DNA of 64,000 bases from contig JAYQSL010000007.1 in assembly GCA_038146865.1 (NCBI GenBank), positions 682,001 to 746,000 on the forward strand, read 5' to 3'. Positions 24,848 through 32,759 of the stretch are shown here, piece after piece (the stretch's first letter is position 1; each line of letters opens with the position of its first letter). Below the pieces are notes generated by a model. The model saw nothing but the letters and a program-made list of their open reading frames with translations. It had not been told where the DNA came from and searched no databases. A program made the position numbers and the translations under genes. This DNA comes from GCA-2709075 sp038146865. GTDB taxonomy: Bacteria; Pseudomonadota; Alphaproteobacteria; MPNO01; UBA2964.

Positions 24848-25636
24848 ATGGAACTTGGGCTCAAAAATAAGTCGGTTATCGTTACCGCTGCAAGTGGGGG
24901 GTTGGGTTTTTCTATAGCAAAATGTTTCGCGGCTGAGGGGGCAAATGTCACCGTATCAGGCAGGAATCCAGATAGGTTGGAGGAAGCCGTTTCGTTATTG
25001 GAGGGTTGTGGTCCCGGCACCGTCCAGGGCGTTATCTGTGACGTGACGTCACCTGAGCAGTCTGTCAATCTCGTCGAGCAGGTAGCTAGAGCGCGTGGCC
25101 TAGATGTTATCGTAGCGAATTCAGCCGGGGCGGATACGGCCCCATTTGTTGAGATGAGCGATGAAATGTGGCGGGCCGCAGCTGAGACAAAGGTGTTCGC
25201 CCAAATTCGCCTGGCAAGAGAGGCGTTTAAAATAATGAGGAACTCGGGGGCTGGTGGAAGAATCTTGTTTATGGCAGGAACTCATGGACGCCAACCCCAC
25301 GCACATGCAATTACTGCAGGCTTCTCTAATGCCGCTTTGCAAAATGTAAGCAAGGCACTCGCGGAAGATGGTGGGCCCTACAATATTTTATGCAATGCCG
25401 TTAACCCCGGGCCATTTGCCACTGAGAGAATGGTTTACCTGGCGGAGGAGAAGGCGCGGGACGATAAGATTTCGGTGGAAGAAGCTACTGCTATTTTGAC
25501 GCAAGAGACCGTACTCAAAAGATATGGAGATCCTGATGAACTTGCCGCATTTGTGGTTTTCTTAGCCTCAGATAAGGCCACATATATTACGGGTGCATCT
25601 TTCGATATTGATGGTGGTCAGGTGAAGGCCCTGTAA
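24848..25636 (+). CDS. SDR-family protein lacking the Tyr-x3-Lys active-site pair
   Basis: A 262-residue Rossmann-fold SDR. The nucleotide motif is 'VTAASGGLGFS' near residue 13 and the C-terminus 'ITGASFDIDGGQ' is normal. Where the catalytic YxxxK should stand, the sequence reads 'AITAGFSNAALQNVSKALA', so the Tyr is Ala and the Lys is Asn, and the catalytic Ser region reads 'MAGTHG'. A group of divergent SDRs shares this kind of AGxxNAAL pattern, and their chemistry is unclear. AGGATTTAGG just before the ATG is a good ribosome site. It is co-transcribed with the importer and hydrolase genes. Confidence 0.85.
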   Translation: MELGLKNKSVIVTAASGGLGFSIAKCFAAEGANVTVSGRNPDRLEEAVSLLEGCGPGTVQGVICDVTSPEQSVNLVEQVARARGLDVIVANSAGADTAPFVEMSDEMWRAAAETKVFAQIRLAREAFKIMRNSGAGGRILFMAGTHGRQPHAHAITAGFSNAALQNVSKALAEDGGPYNILCNAVNPGPFATERMVYLAEEKARDDKISVEEATAILTQETVLKRYGDPDELAAFVVFLASDKATYITGASFDIDGGQVKAL

Positions 25637-25640
25637 CAAA

Positions 25641-26519
25641 ATGCTTATTCAATCCGACGGAGCGAAACTATATTCTGAGTCAGCAGGTGATGGACCCGCA
25701 ATTATTTTCGTTCATGAATTTGCTGATAACTTGCAGAGTTGGTCAAATCAAATTTCAGCTTTATCGCGGAGGTACAAGTGTATTGCGTTCAACGCAAGGG
25801 GTTACCCCCCATCAGACGTTCCGGAGGACCCAGAGCTCTACTCTCAAAGGATCGCTGCGGAGGATATCAAAGCAATAATTGAGGGTTATGAAATTGACAA
25901 AGCCCATATTGTAGGTTGTTCGATGGGTGCCTTTGCAGCACTTCATTTTGGATTAATGTATCCTGAAAAAGCCTCATCAATTACCATGATCTCTTGCGGT
26001 TATGGAGCTCCCAAGCATCTCCAAAAAGGGTATGCTGAAGACTCGCAAATGTTATCTGATAAGTACATGGAACTGGGTGCTGAGAGAATGGCTGAACTTT
26101 ATGCGGAGGGAGCTTTTCGACAACAATTCAAAAATAAAGATTACCGGGGTTGGCTTGAATTTAAGGCGAGGCTCGCTAGTCACTCAACGCTAGGTGCTTC
26201 GCTCACTATGTTGGGCGTTCAAAGACTCCGCCCTTCACTTTATGACTTAGAGAAAGAGATAAAAGAGCTTTTGGTCCCAGCATTAATAATTGTTGGTGAT
26301 GAGGATGACTGGTGTATCGAACCATCTATCTTCCTGAAGAGAACATTGCCCATGGCTGGCCTAAGTGTCTTTCCCAGAACAGCTCATACAGTTAATTTGG
26401 AGGAGCCTGATATGACCAATAGAGTCTTGATAGACTTCCTATCGATGGCCGAGTCCGGAAGGTGGGGATCTAAAGAAGATTATATGGGAAAGTCCGCATT
26501 GTTGTCCGGCTTCAAATAA
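25641..26519 (+). CDS. Alpha/beta hydrolase
   Basis: A 292-residue hydrolase with an intact triad: Ser in 'VGCSMGAFA' near 97, Asp in 'VGDEDDWC' near 216 and His in 'RTAHTVNLEE' near 249, plus 'VHEFADNLQSW' forming the oxyanion region. A cap domain lies between residues 130 and 205. It begins 4 bases after the SDR stop. It could cleave an ester, lactone or C-C bond in the pathway fed by the importer. Vitamin B6 degradation uses such a hydrolase on an acetamidomethylene succinate, but nothing here specifically points to that. Confidence 0.85.
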   Translation: MLIQSDGAKLYSESAGDGPAIIFVHEFADNLQSWSNQISALSRRYKCIAFNARGYPPSDVPEDPELYSQRIAAEDIKAIIEGYEIDKAHIVGCSMGAFAALHFGLMYPEKASSITMISCGYGAPKHLQKGYAEDSQMLSDKYMELGAERMAELYAEGAFRQQFKNKDYRGWLEFKARLASHSTLGASLTMLGVQRLRPSLYDLEKEIKELLVPALIIVGDEDDWCIEPSIFLKRTLPMAGLSVFPRTAHTVNLEEPDMTNRVLIDFLSMAESGRWGSKEDYMGKSALLSGFK

Positions 26520-26537
26520 AAAAGACTGGAGGTTTTT

Positions 26538-27791
26538 TTGCGCCCCTCTGATTATGTGAAGTCTGACCGGCTCTGGGCTAATTTAATGGAACTGGCCGAG
26601 ATAGGCGCGATTGATGGCGGTGGGGTAAACCGACAAGCATTGACGCGAGAAGAATTTGATGCGCGGGAACTGTGCATCAAATGGGCTCTTAAATCTAATT
26701 TCCGGATATCCCAAGACAAAGCAGGTAATATTTTTTTTACACTAGAAGGACGCGACAAGAGTAAAGCGCCAATTATGACTGGTTCGCATTTGGACTCGCA
26801 ACCGACGGGAGGCAAATTCGACGGTGCTTATGGGGTTGTTGCAGGTCTCGAGGCTTTGTCCGCTATTTTGGAGAGCGGTGTTTGTGTGGAGAGAGGGATA
26901 GAGGTCGTTGCTTGGATGAATGAGGAAGGTTCTCGTTTTGCTCCGGGTATGATGGGATCCGAGGCCTTTGTTGGCGTCCGTTCGATTGAAGAAATCGAAG
27001 CTGTTAAGGATAAAAATGACATTTCTGTAGCTCAAGAACTTCATAAACTTCACAATCGATTTTCCGAAATCAATTTTGTTCCTTTGGAAAGGGAAGTTTT
27101 TTGTTTTGTTGAGACGCACATAGAGCAGGGACCTATCTTGGAGAATTGCGCGACCCCAATAGGAGCAGTGACAGGCATTCAAGGGGTTCGTCGAATGAGA
27201 GTTAGGATCTCAGGAGAGGAAGCGCATGCTGGTACTACCCCATACTATTTGCGAAAAGATGCCATGGCGGAGGCAAGCATGGTGATTAGCAGCTTGTATA
27301 AGGTTTTTTCTTCAGACGAAGAAATGCGTTTTACAGTTGGTATGTCCAATCCATCACCGAATGTGCCGTCTGTAGTAGCAAGTGAAGTGCTGTTTTCGAT
27401 AGATCTTCGTCATCCCAAAACTCAGATACTTGCTGCGGCTGAAGATCGTGTTGCAGACATCGTAAAAAACACTCTTCAAACATGTAAAGGTCAAGTTTGG
27501 ACCATAGCATCTGCCGATACCATTTCATTTAGCCCGGATATTATAAAGGTTATTGAAGTGGCAGCAGAGAATCTTGGGCTACCATGCAGACGTATCTTTT
27601 CTGGTGCCGGACATGATGCTCGACAGATGAGCTATTATTGTCCCTCTGGAATGATTTTCGTACCCTCAAAGGACGGAATTAGTCACAATGTAAAAGAATA
27701 TACCAGTAAAAGTGATCTTGTATCTGGTGCCAGAGTGTTGTGTGACACGTTAATGAATTTAGCAAATATGCAAGATCTGGGAACGAAATGA
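26538..27791 (+). CDS. M20 hydantoinase/carbamoylase-family amidase (N-carbamoyl or allantoate type), copy 1
   Basis: A 417-residue M20 peptidase-fold amidase of the HyuC/AllC/ureidopropionase group, which removes the carbamoyl group from N-carbamoyl compounds. Metal and catalytic signatures are 'GSHLDSQPTGGKFDG' near 81, 'MNEEGSRF' near 128, 'HIEQGP' near 193, 'SGAGHDARQM' near 356 and 'ISHNVKEYT' near 383. The start is TTG 26538 with GGAGG 6 bases upstream. The stop overlaps the next gene as ATGA. Two more members lie at 37614 and 43983, and this one is tied to the importer rather than to the urate genes. Confidence 0.9.
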   Translation: MRPSDYVKSDRLWANLMELAEIGAIDGGGVNRQALTREEFDARELCIKWALKSNFRISQDKAGNIFFTLEGRDKSKAPIMTGSHLDSQPTGGKFDGAYGVVAGLEALSAILESGVCVERGIEVVAWMNEEGSRFAPGMMGSEAFVGVRSIEEIEAVKDKNDISVAQELHKLHNRFSEINFVPLEREVFCFVETHIEQGPILENCATPIGAVTGIQGVRRMRVRISGEEAHAGTTPYYLRKDAMAEASMVISSLYKVFSSDEEMRFTVGMSNPSPNVPSVVASEVLFSIDLRHPKTQILAAAEDRVADIVKNTLQTCKGQVWTIASADTISFSPDIIKVIEVAAENLGLPCRRIFSGAGHDARQMSYYCPSGMIFVPSKDGISHNVKEYTSKSDLVSGARVLCDTLMNLANMQDLGTK

Positions 27792-28993
27792 TCGATCTGG
27801 TAATTAGAGCCGAGCGGGCTTGTGATCCTGGGAGTAACTATTTCGGGCCCGCTATTCTTGGAATAAAGAATGGACAAATTGTTCTCTTCCATAAAGGTTT
27901 CGATTTGGAGGTCGCGGCTCTAGAAACTATCAGTTATCACAATGAAATCGTCGCGCCCGGATTTATAGATCTCCACGTTCACGTTTACGAGTGGGTAACC
28001 AACTTTGGCGTATCTCCCGACAAAGCCGGAATTTTCTCTGGGGCGACTACGGTCGTAGATCAAGGAAGCGCGGGGCCTTGGACCGTGGGAGGCTTTGAAG
28101 CTTTTATAAGTAAACCTTCGGTAACAGATGTACGTTGTTTCATGTCCGCAAACCTAGCTGGCGCATTGATGGGAGGAATGGAAGGTACAACACTCCATGG
28201 ACCCCAGATGACACGCATCGAGGAAATAAAAAAAGCTTATAAAAGATACCCTAAATTAATATGTGGAATTAAGTCTCATGGCGAGTCGGGTGGGATGTCT
28301 CACTGGGATACCGATGTTTTAAAACAAGCTGTTATGGCCGGAGAAGAGTGTGATTTGCCGCTATATGTCCATACCGGTGAATTGTTCCCGGTAGCCGATG
28401 AAAATCGGCCTGCCCCTGAAAGTGTGGTTGAAAAAACTATCGAGTTGCTACGCCCTGGCGATATTTTAGCCCATGTCTACAGCAATATGCCAGATGGCGT
28501 AATTGGTTCTTCTATTGAAGTCCCAAAATACGTCCATGCGGCGTTTAAAAAAGGTATTAATTTTGATATCGGCTATGGAATAAATTTCTCCTATCGCATC
28601 GCACGGATGATGATTGAAAGTAAATTGCCTCCTACGACGATTAGTAGTGATCTTCATGGGGATTTCAACGCCTACCATGATTTTTCAAAACTCGATTACA
28701 GTCTAGCTGGCGCTTTCAATAGATTAATCGGGCTTGGTTTACCGATTCATGATGCTATCAAATGTGTTACATACGCACCGGCATCGATACTTAAATCTTC
28801 CCATGAAATTGGAACTCTTGCAGAGGGGAGCACCGCAGATCTTACTATTCTAGATCAGAGGGATGAAACACTTGTGATGTCTGATGCAGAGGGACACAAG
28901 TTACAAATTCCAGGGGCTTTAGTTCCAATTTTTGTATATAAAAATGGGAAAAAATTCGAGACAGATCCAAATATGTTTCCTGATTTAAGCTGA
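27788..28993 (+). CDS. Amidohydrolase (deacetylase/D-aminoacylase-like subgroup), copy 1
   Basis: A 401-residue TIM-barrel amidohydrolase. Metal ligands are in 'IDLHVHVYEW' near 58-65; further signatures are 'GIKSHGESGG' near 161, 'LYVHTGE' near 195, 'LAHVYSNMPDG' near 226 and 'SSDLHGDFNAYHDF' near 281. It belongs to the amidohydrolase/deacetylase family (EF0837-like), whose substrates are mostly unknown. Translation is coupled by an ATGA overlap with the carbamoylase, so it likely makes that enzyme's substrate by ring opening or deacylation. It shares family motifs with 31429-32691 on the opposite strand. The last 9 bases overlap the convergent XDH gene. Confidence 0.88.
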   Translation: MIDLVIRAERACDPGSNYFGPAILGIKNGQIVLFHKGFDLEVAALETISYHNEIVAPGFIDLHVHVYEWVTNFGVSPDKAGIFSGATTVVDQGSAGPWTVGGFEAFISKPSVTDVRCFMSANLAGALMGGMEGTTLHGPQMTRIEEIKKAYKRYPKLICGIKSHGESGGMSHWDTDVLKQAVMAGEECDLPLYVHTGELFPVADENRPAPESVVEKTIELLRPGDILAHVYSNMPDGVIGSSIEVPKYVHAAFKKGINFDIGYGINFSYRIARMMIESKLPPTTISSDLHGDFNAYHDFSKLDYSLAGAFNRLIGLGLPIHDAIKCVTYAPASILKSSHEIGTLAEGSTADLTILDQRDETLVMSDAEGHKLQIPGALVPIFVYKNGKKFETDPNMFPDLS

Positions 28994-31369
28994 AGCCTTT
29001 GTAAAATTTTGTCTGTCATCCAAAGCCTTAACCAAATCCATTATTCTTACCCGACTTTCATTCAACTCATAACCAAGCGGGCTGAGTGCATCAGATATGG
29101 CGTTAGCAATAGCCGCGGGCGGAGCAATGGCACCACCTTCTCCTAGGCCCTTTACCCCAAGTGTGTTTAAGGGGGAAGGAATTTCACTGTGAACAAGGGT
29201 TATATGAGGAATGATATCTGCGCGGGGCATCGTGTAGTCAGTAAAATTGGCTGTGATGTTTTGACCCGAAGGGTCATAAATAACCTCCTCACACAATATT
29301 GCGCCTATGCCTTGTACTGTGCCGCCAATCACTTGTCCTTCCGCTAAGGTCGGATTAATTAATCGTCCGGCATCGTGAGTTACCGCATAATCAACTAGTT
29401 CTACATGGCCAGTATCCGCGTCAATTTCGACGACCGCTCCGTGGCTTGCATAAGACCAGGTCACTGTTGGAGGGTAATATAGACTTGAAGCCTCGAGGGG
29501 CTCGGCAAAGTAATCATTATGTCTAGGTTTCCAACCTGGACGAATTTCTTCGATGAGATCCTGGAAATTTAGTCCGGACCCTGGGACCCCTTTTATTCTG
29601 ACGGTCGATGATACGATCTCAAGATCACCCTCATCAGCTTCTAAAATTTCAGCGGACATGGAGAGGATCTTTTTTTTGAGCGCTTTTGATGCCTTTATCA
29701 AGCCATTGCCTGCGGTGACTGTGCTGCGGCTGGCAATAGTCCCATATCCATGCCGAACCCCTTCGGTATCGGAATGTGTTATTGAGATCCGCTCGATAGG
29801 AACTTCCCACTCGTCCGAGAGTACCTGAGCAAAAATTGTCTTATGGCCTTGGCCTTGTGCACAAGCGCCAATGTCAGCTCGTATATCCCCATGGGTATCT
29901 ATTTTGATTTTGACCCCTTCAAAAGGCCCCACTCCGGTTCCTTCAACATAGGAAGCAAAACCAATTCCTAAAAACCGATTAAGTTTGAGTGCAGTGCTTT
30001 GCTGAACTCTAAACGGTTTTAAACCACCCAGGGTTTCTATCGTTTTTTTTAATGCAGATGGGTAATCGCCGCTATCATATACAATAGGCTCTCCATCTCT
30101 ATAGGTGAGCCCTACTTCGAATGGCATGCTCTCTGGTGGGACCATGTTTTTTAGTCGAACTTCTGTTGGTTCCATATGAAGCTCGCGCGCCACGCAATCA
30201 ATGGCGCGTTCAAGAGAAAAACAAACTTCTGGTCTACCTGCCCCTCTATAGGGCGCGTTTGGGGCCTTGTTTGTTAAAGACAAAACGCAATTGGCTTCGA
30301 AGTGATCGATTGCATATGGGCCAAGACTGTGGGCAATCGAATTGCTAATAACGCCAGCGCCTACCGGTGTGTAGGCTCCCGAGTCAATTAGAATTTCATT
30401 CTTTAAGGCAACTATTTTGCCTTCGTCATCAAAACCAATCTCAGTATCGATAATGCAGTCACGGGAATGAGCTGAATTAAGAATATGCTCCCCTCTATCC
30501 TCAATCCATTGAACAGGTCGGGCTAAAAATTTTGCAGCCCACGCCACTAAGATTTCTTCGGGATAGACGTGTCCTTTGCCTCCGAAGCCACCACCGACGT
30601 CTGGTGCTATACATCTTATCTTCTCTTCTGGTATTTGGAGAGCTATCGATAATTCTCTTTTTAACCAGTGGACGACTTGGGTCGAGCTCCAAACAGTCAA
30701 AAATTCTGTTTTTAGATCATAGTCTGCGAGGACAGAGCGGCATTCCATCGGCATTGCAGCGTATCGATGATGTTTAAATCTTCTTTTTATTTTGTTTTTT
30801 GCATTTGCGAGTGCTTGAGAGCAGTCACCCTTTCTATCGGACAATATGGCTGCTTTATTATTGGGTATAGAATCGTGAATTAGATTTTCTTTTTTTGTGA
30901 CTGCCTTGACGGGGTCCGTTACAGGAGAGAGCTCTGAAATGGAATAGGTAATGTCTTCTAATGAGTCCTCAGCGACGTTTTTCGAAGTGGCTACGACCAT
31001 CGCTAGAGCTTCACCGACGTAGCGGACTTTTTGATTAGCCATTAGTGGCTGCGAAGGTATATTTAAAAATTTTGCAACCCTATTCGCCCACTTTTCTGGC
31101 GCCTTTACCTGCATCCCATTAATTGGAGGTAAAGCACCTTCAATATCTCTACCAGTCACAGCGAGCAAAATGTTTGGGTTTTCAGTTAATTGAGAAGTCG
31201 TAATTTTATCAATATTGCCATGGGCGATATTGCTTCTTAAAAACGCTACATGTGCCGTGTTCTCGGGCGATATATCCGCTACGAATTGTCCTTTTCCGGT
31301 TAGAAGAGCCTGATCCTCCAAACGAGATATTGGGGATCCAACCAAAGTTTGCCTCTCTTTACTTGGCAT
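28985..31369 (-). CDS. Xanthine dehydrogenase-family molybdopterin-binding large subunit
   Basis: A 794-residue molybdenum hydroxylase large subunit. Signatures include 'GSPISRLEDQALLTGKGQFVADI' (in parts) at the N-terminus, 'GGGFGGKGHVYPEE', 'PYRGAGRPEV', 'GACAQGQGHKT' and the active-site glutamate in 'GLGEGGAIAPP'. It lacks the AYxCSFR motif of true CO dehydrogenase. In this operon a purine or N-heterocycle hydroxylase is likely. The usual FAD and 2Fe-2S subunit genes are not in the window, which is odd. The ATG at 31369 has GGAAG five bases upstream; longer in-frame starts up to 31483 would overlap the preceding gene by up to 55 bases. Confidence 0.9.
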   Translation of the reverse strand: MPSKERQTLVGSPISRLEDQALLTGKGQFVADISPENTAHVAFLRSNIAHGNIDKITTSQLTENPNILLAVTGRDIEGALPPINGMQVKAPEKWANRVAKFLNIPSQPLMANQKVRYVGEALAMVVATSKNVAEDSLEDITYSISELSPVTDPVKAVTKKENLIHDSIPNNKAAILSDRKGDCSQALANAKNKIKRRFKHHRYAAMPMECRSVLADYDLKTEFLTVWSSTQVVHWLKRELSIALQIPEEKIRCIAPDVGGGFGGKGHVYPEEILVAWAAKFLARPVQWIEDRGEHILNSAHSRDCIIDTEIGFDDEGKIVALKNEILIDSGAYTPVGAGVISNSIAHSLGPYAIDHFEANCVLSLTNKAPNAPYRGAGRPEVCFSLERAIDCVARELHMEPTEVRLKNMVPPESMPFEVGLTYRDGEPIVYDSGDYPSALKKTIETLGGLKPFRVQQSTALKLNRFLGIGFASYVEGTGVGPFEGVKIKIDTHGDIRADIGACAQGQGHKTIFAQVLSDEWEVPIERISITHSDTEGVRHGYGTIASRSTVTAGNGLIKASKALKKKILSMSAEILEADEGDLEIVSSTVRIKGVPGSGLNFQDLIEEIRPGWKPRHNDYFAEPLEASSLYYPPTVTWSYASHGAVVEIDADTGHVELVDYAVTHDAGRLINPTLAEGQVIGGTVQGIGAILCEEVIYDPSGQNITANFTDYTMPRADIIPHITLVHSEIPSPLNTLGVKGLGEGGAIAPPAAIANAISDALSPLGYELNESRVRIMDLVKALDDRQNFTKASA

Positions 31370-31428
31370 TAAAGCTTCCGAATCTTTACTTAAAGTAGTT
31401 GTTGTTAATTTAGATAGGGCGATCTCAG

Positions 31429-32691
31429 TTAGATAGGAAGCAAAGGCGAGTTGGCAACGTGATGCTGGCCTGCCACATAGCAAGAGACTGGTTTAATCCG
31501 CTCTTCTACGGTCACGGAAACGCCACTATTGTCAGCGATTTTATGTTTTCCTTTGACAATTTCTAAGACAGAAATATCGGCGGAAGATCCTATGCTGAGT
31601 GTCCCGAGCTCACCGTTCATTCCCAACATTTTCGAGCAATTACTCGTTACCATCGGTATTATCTTCTCAAGACTTACTCCCATTGCCATCAGTTCAGTCA
31701 TCGCACTGCAAAGGCTAAAACGTGTGTCGCCCGCAAAAAGATGCATTTCATCGTCAGGGTGTTCGTCTGGAGATCCTTGGGGCTTTGGCACACTAGTATT
31801 ATATCCATGCATATCGGCGCCAAGTGTGTGAGGAAGGATACCCGCATTGATTACTTTCTCAGCCATATCGAAACTGAAATGAGATCCGTGGCCGATGTCG
31901 ATCAAAACACCTTTGTTTAGGGCCTCCCAAATGATTGGGTGAACATCACCGTTTTTATTTACAAAACCACCTGGGTGACGGGTAAAGGGATGTGCCAAAA
32001 TATCGCCTTCCTCCAGTAAATTTACGATTTCCGGAAGGTAGTCATCCATATCTGGATTTATTTCACCCTCGGGAGGCCAGAGTTCCCCCAAATGGACATA
32101 TATTGGGAGTTCCGATGCTTTTCCTGCCTCCTTTGCTAATTTAAGTGTTTCAAGTCCCCATCTGGAAATTCCTCCACCTTCAGCATGAGCTTTTAGACCT
32201 TTTACTAAATCTTTGTTCGCTAAAGCCGCTCGTGCACAACCTTCAACGTCTATCCCACCTGGTCCATATAGATACGGGTAGTAGTGACCCTCAAGTCCAC
32301 CTACCGTGTAGATAGACAGGAAGGCGAGAACCCTTGATTGGGCTGGTTCAACTATAAATTTGCGGAAACCAGGAAAAGTCATGCAACTTGGCCCACCCTG
32401 ATCGATTAAAGTGACAACTCCCGATTGAACGCCGACCATATCGGGATTAAGTCCAAAGCGCCCGCTAACGTATTCGAACACGTGCGCGTGTGTATCGATC
32501 ATTCCAGGGACTACAATTTTTCCCGTTACGTCATGAATTTCTTTGGCACCTCCAAGGTTCTCTCCGATGCCTGCTATTTTGTTGTTACTTACGGCTAAGT
32601 CGAGCATTCCATCGATTTTATTGTAGGGGTCAATCACCCTTGCTCCTTTGAGGACGAAATCGTAGCCATCGGTTCCATTGTGTTCACTCAT
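31429..32691 (-). CDS. Amidohydrolase (deacetylase/D-aminoacylase-like subgroup), copy 2
   Basis: A 420-residue amidohydrolase paralogous to 27788-28993. Metal histidines are in 'IDTHAHVFEYV' near 63, and other matches are 'GLKAHAEGGG' near 163, 'IYVHLGELWPP' near 196, 'LAHPFTRHPGG' near 235 and 'GADMHGYNTS' near 293. It sits in the urate operon between the DUF1116 and XDH genes, 68 and 60 bases from each. A cyclic ureide or an N-acyl compound is a reasonable substrate class. Which one cannot be told from the sequence. Confidence 0.88.
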   Translation of the reverse strand: MSEHNGTDGYDFVLKGARVIDPYNKIDGMLDLAVSNNKIAGIGENLGGAKEIHDVTGKIVVPGMIDTHAHVFEYVSGRFGLNPDMVGVQSGVVTLIDQGGPSCMTFPGFRKFIVEPAQSRVLAFLSIYTVGGLEGHYYPYLYGPGGIDVEGCARAALANKDLVKGLKAHAEGGGISRWGLETLKLAKEAGKASELPIYVHLGELWPPEGEINPDMDDYLPEIVNLLEEGDILAHPFTRHPGGFVNKNGDVHPIIWEALNKGVLIDIGHGSHFSFDMAEKVINAGILPHTLGADMHGYNTSVPKPQGSPDEHPDDEMHLFAGDTRFSLCSAMTELMAMGVSLEKIIPMVTSNCSKMLGMNGELGTLSIGSSADISVLEIVKGKHKIADNSGVSVTVEERIKPVSCYVAGQHHVANSPLLPI

Positions 32692-32759
32692 TTTGATCCT
32701 GCTTTCCGAATTAACTTTTTAGCTGAATTTTGTACGTTCTATTTTATCTAATTTCTGAT

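Noticed and set aside
26742..27182. 146-codon minus-strand open frame inside the carbamoylase gene
   Set aside because: It is antisense to a well-supported enzyme over its whole length and has no family signature.
28985..31369. Carbon monoxide dehydrogenase large subunit
   Set aside because: The AYxCSFR active-site motif of true CoxL is absent; the corresponding stretch reads PYRGAGRPEV, as in other molybdenum hydroxylases.
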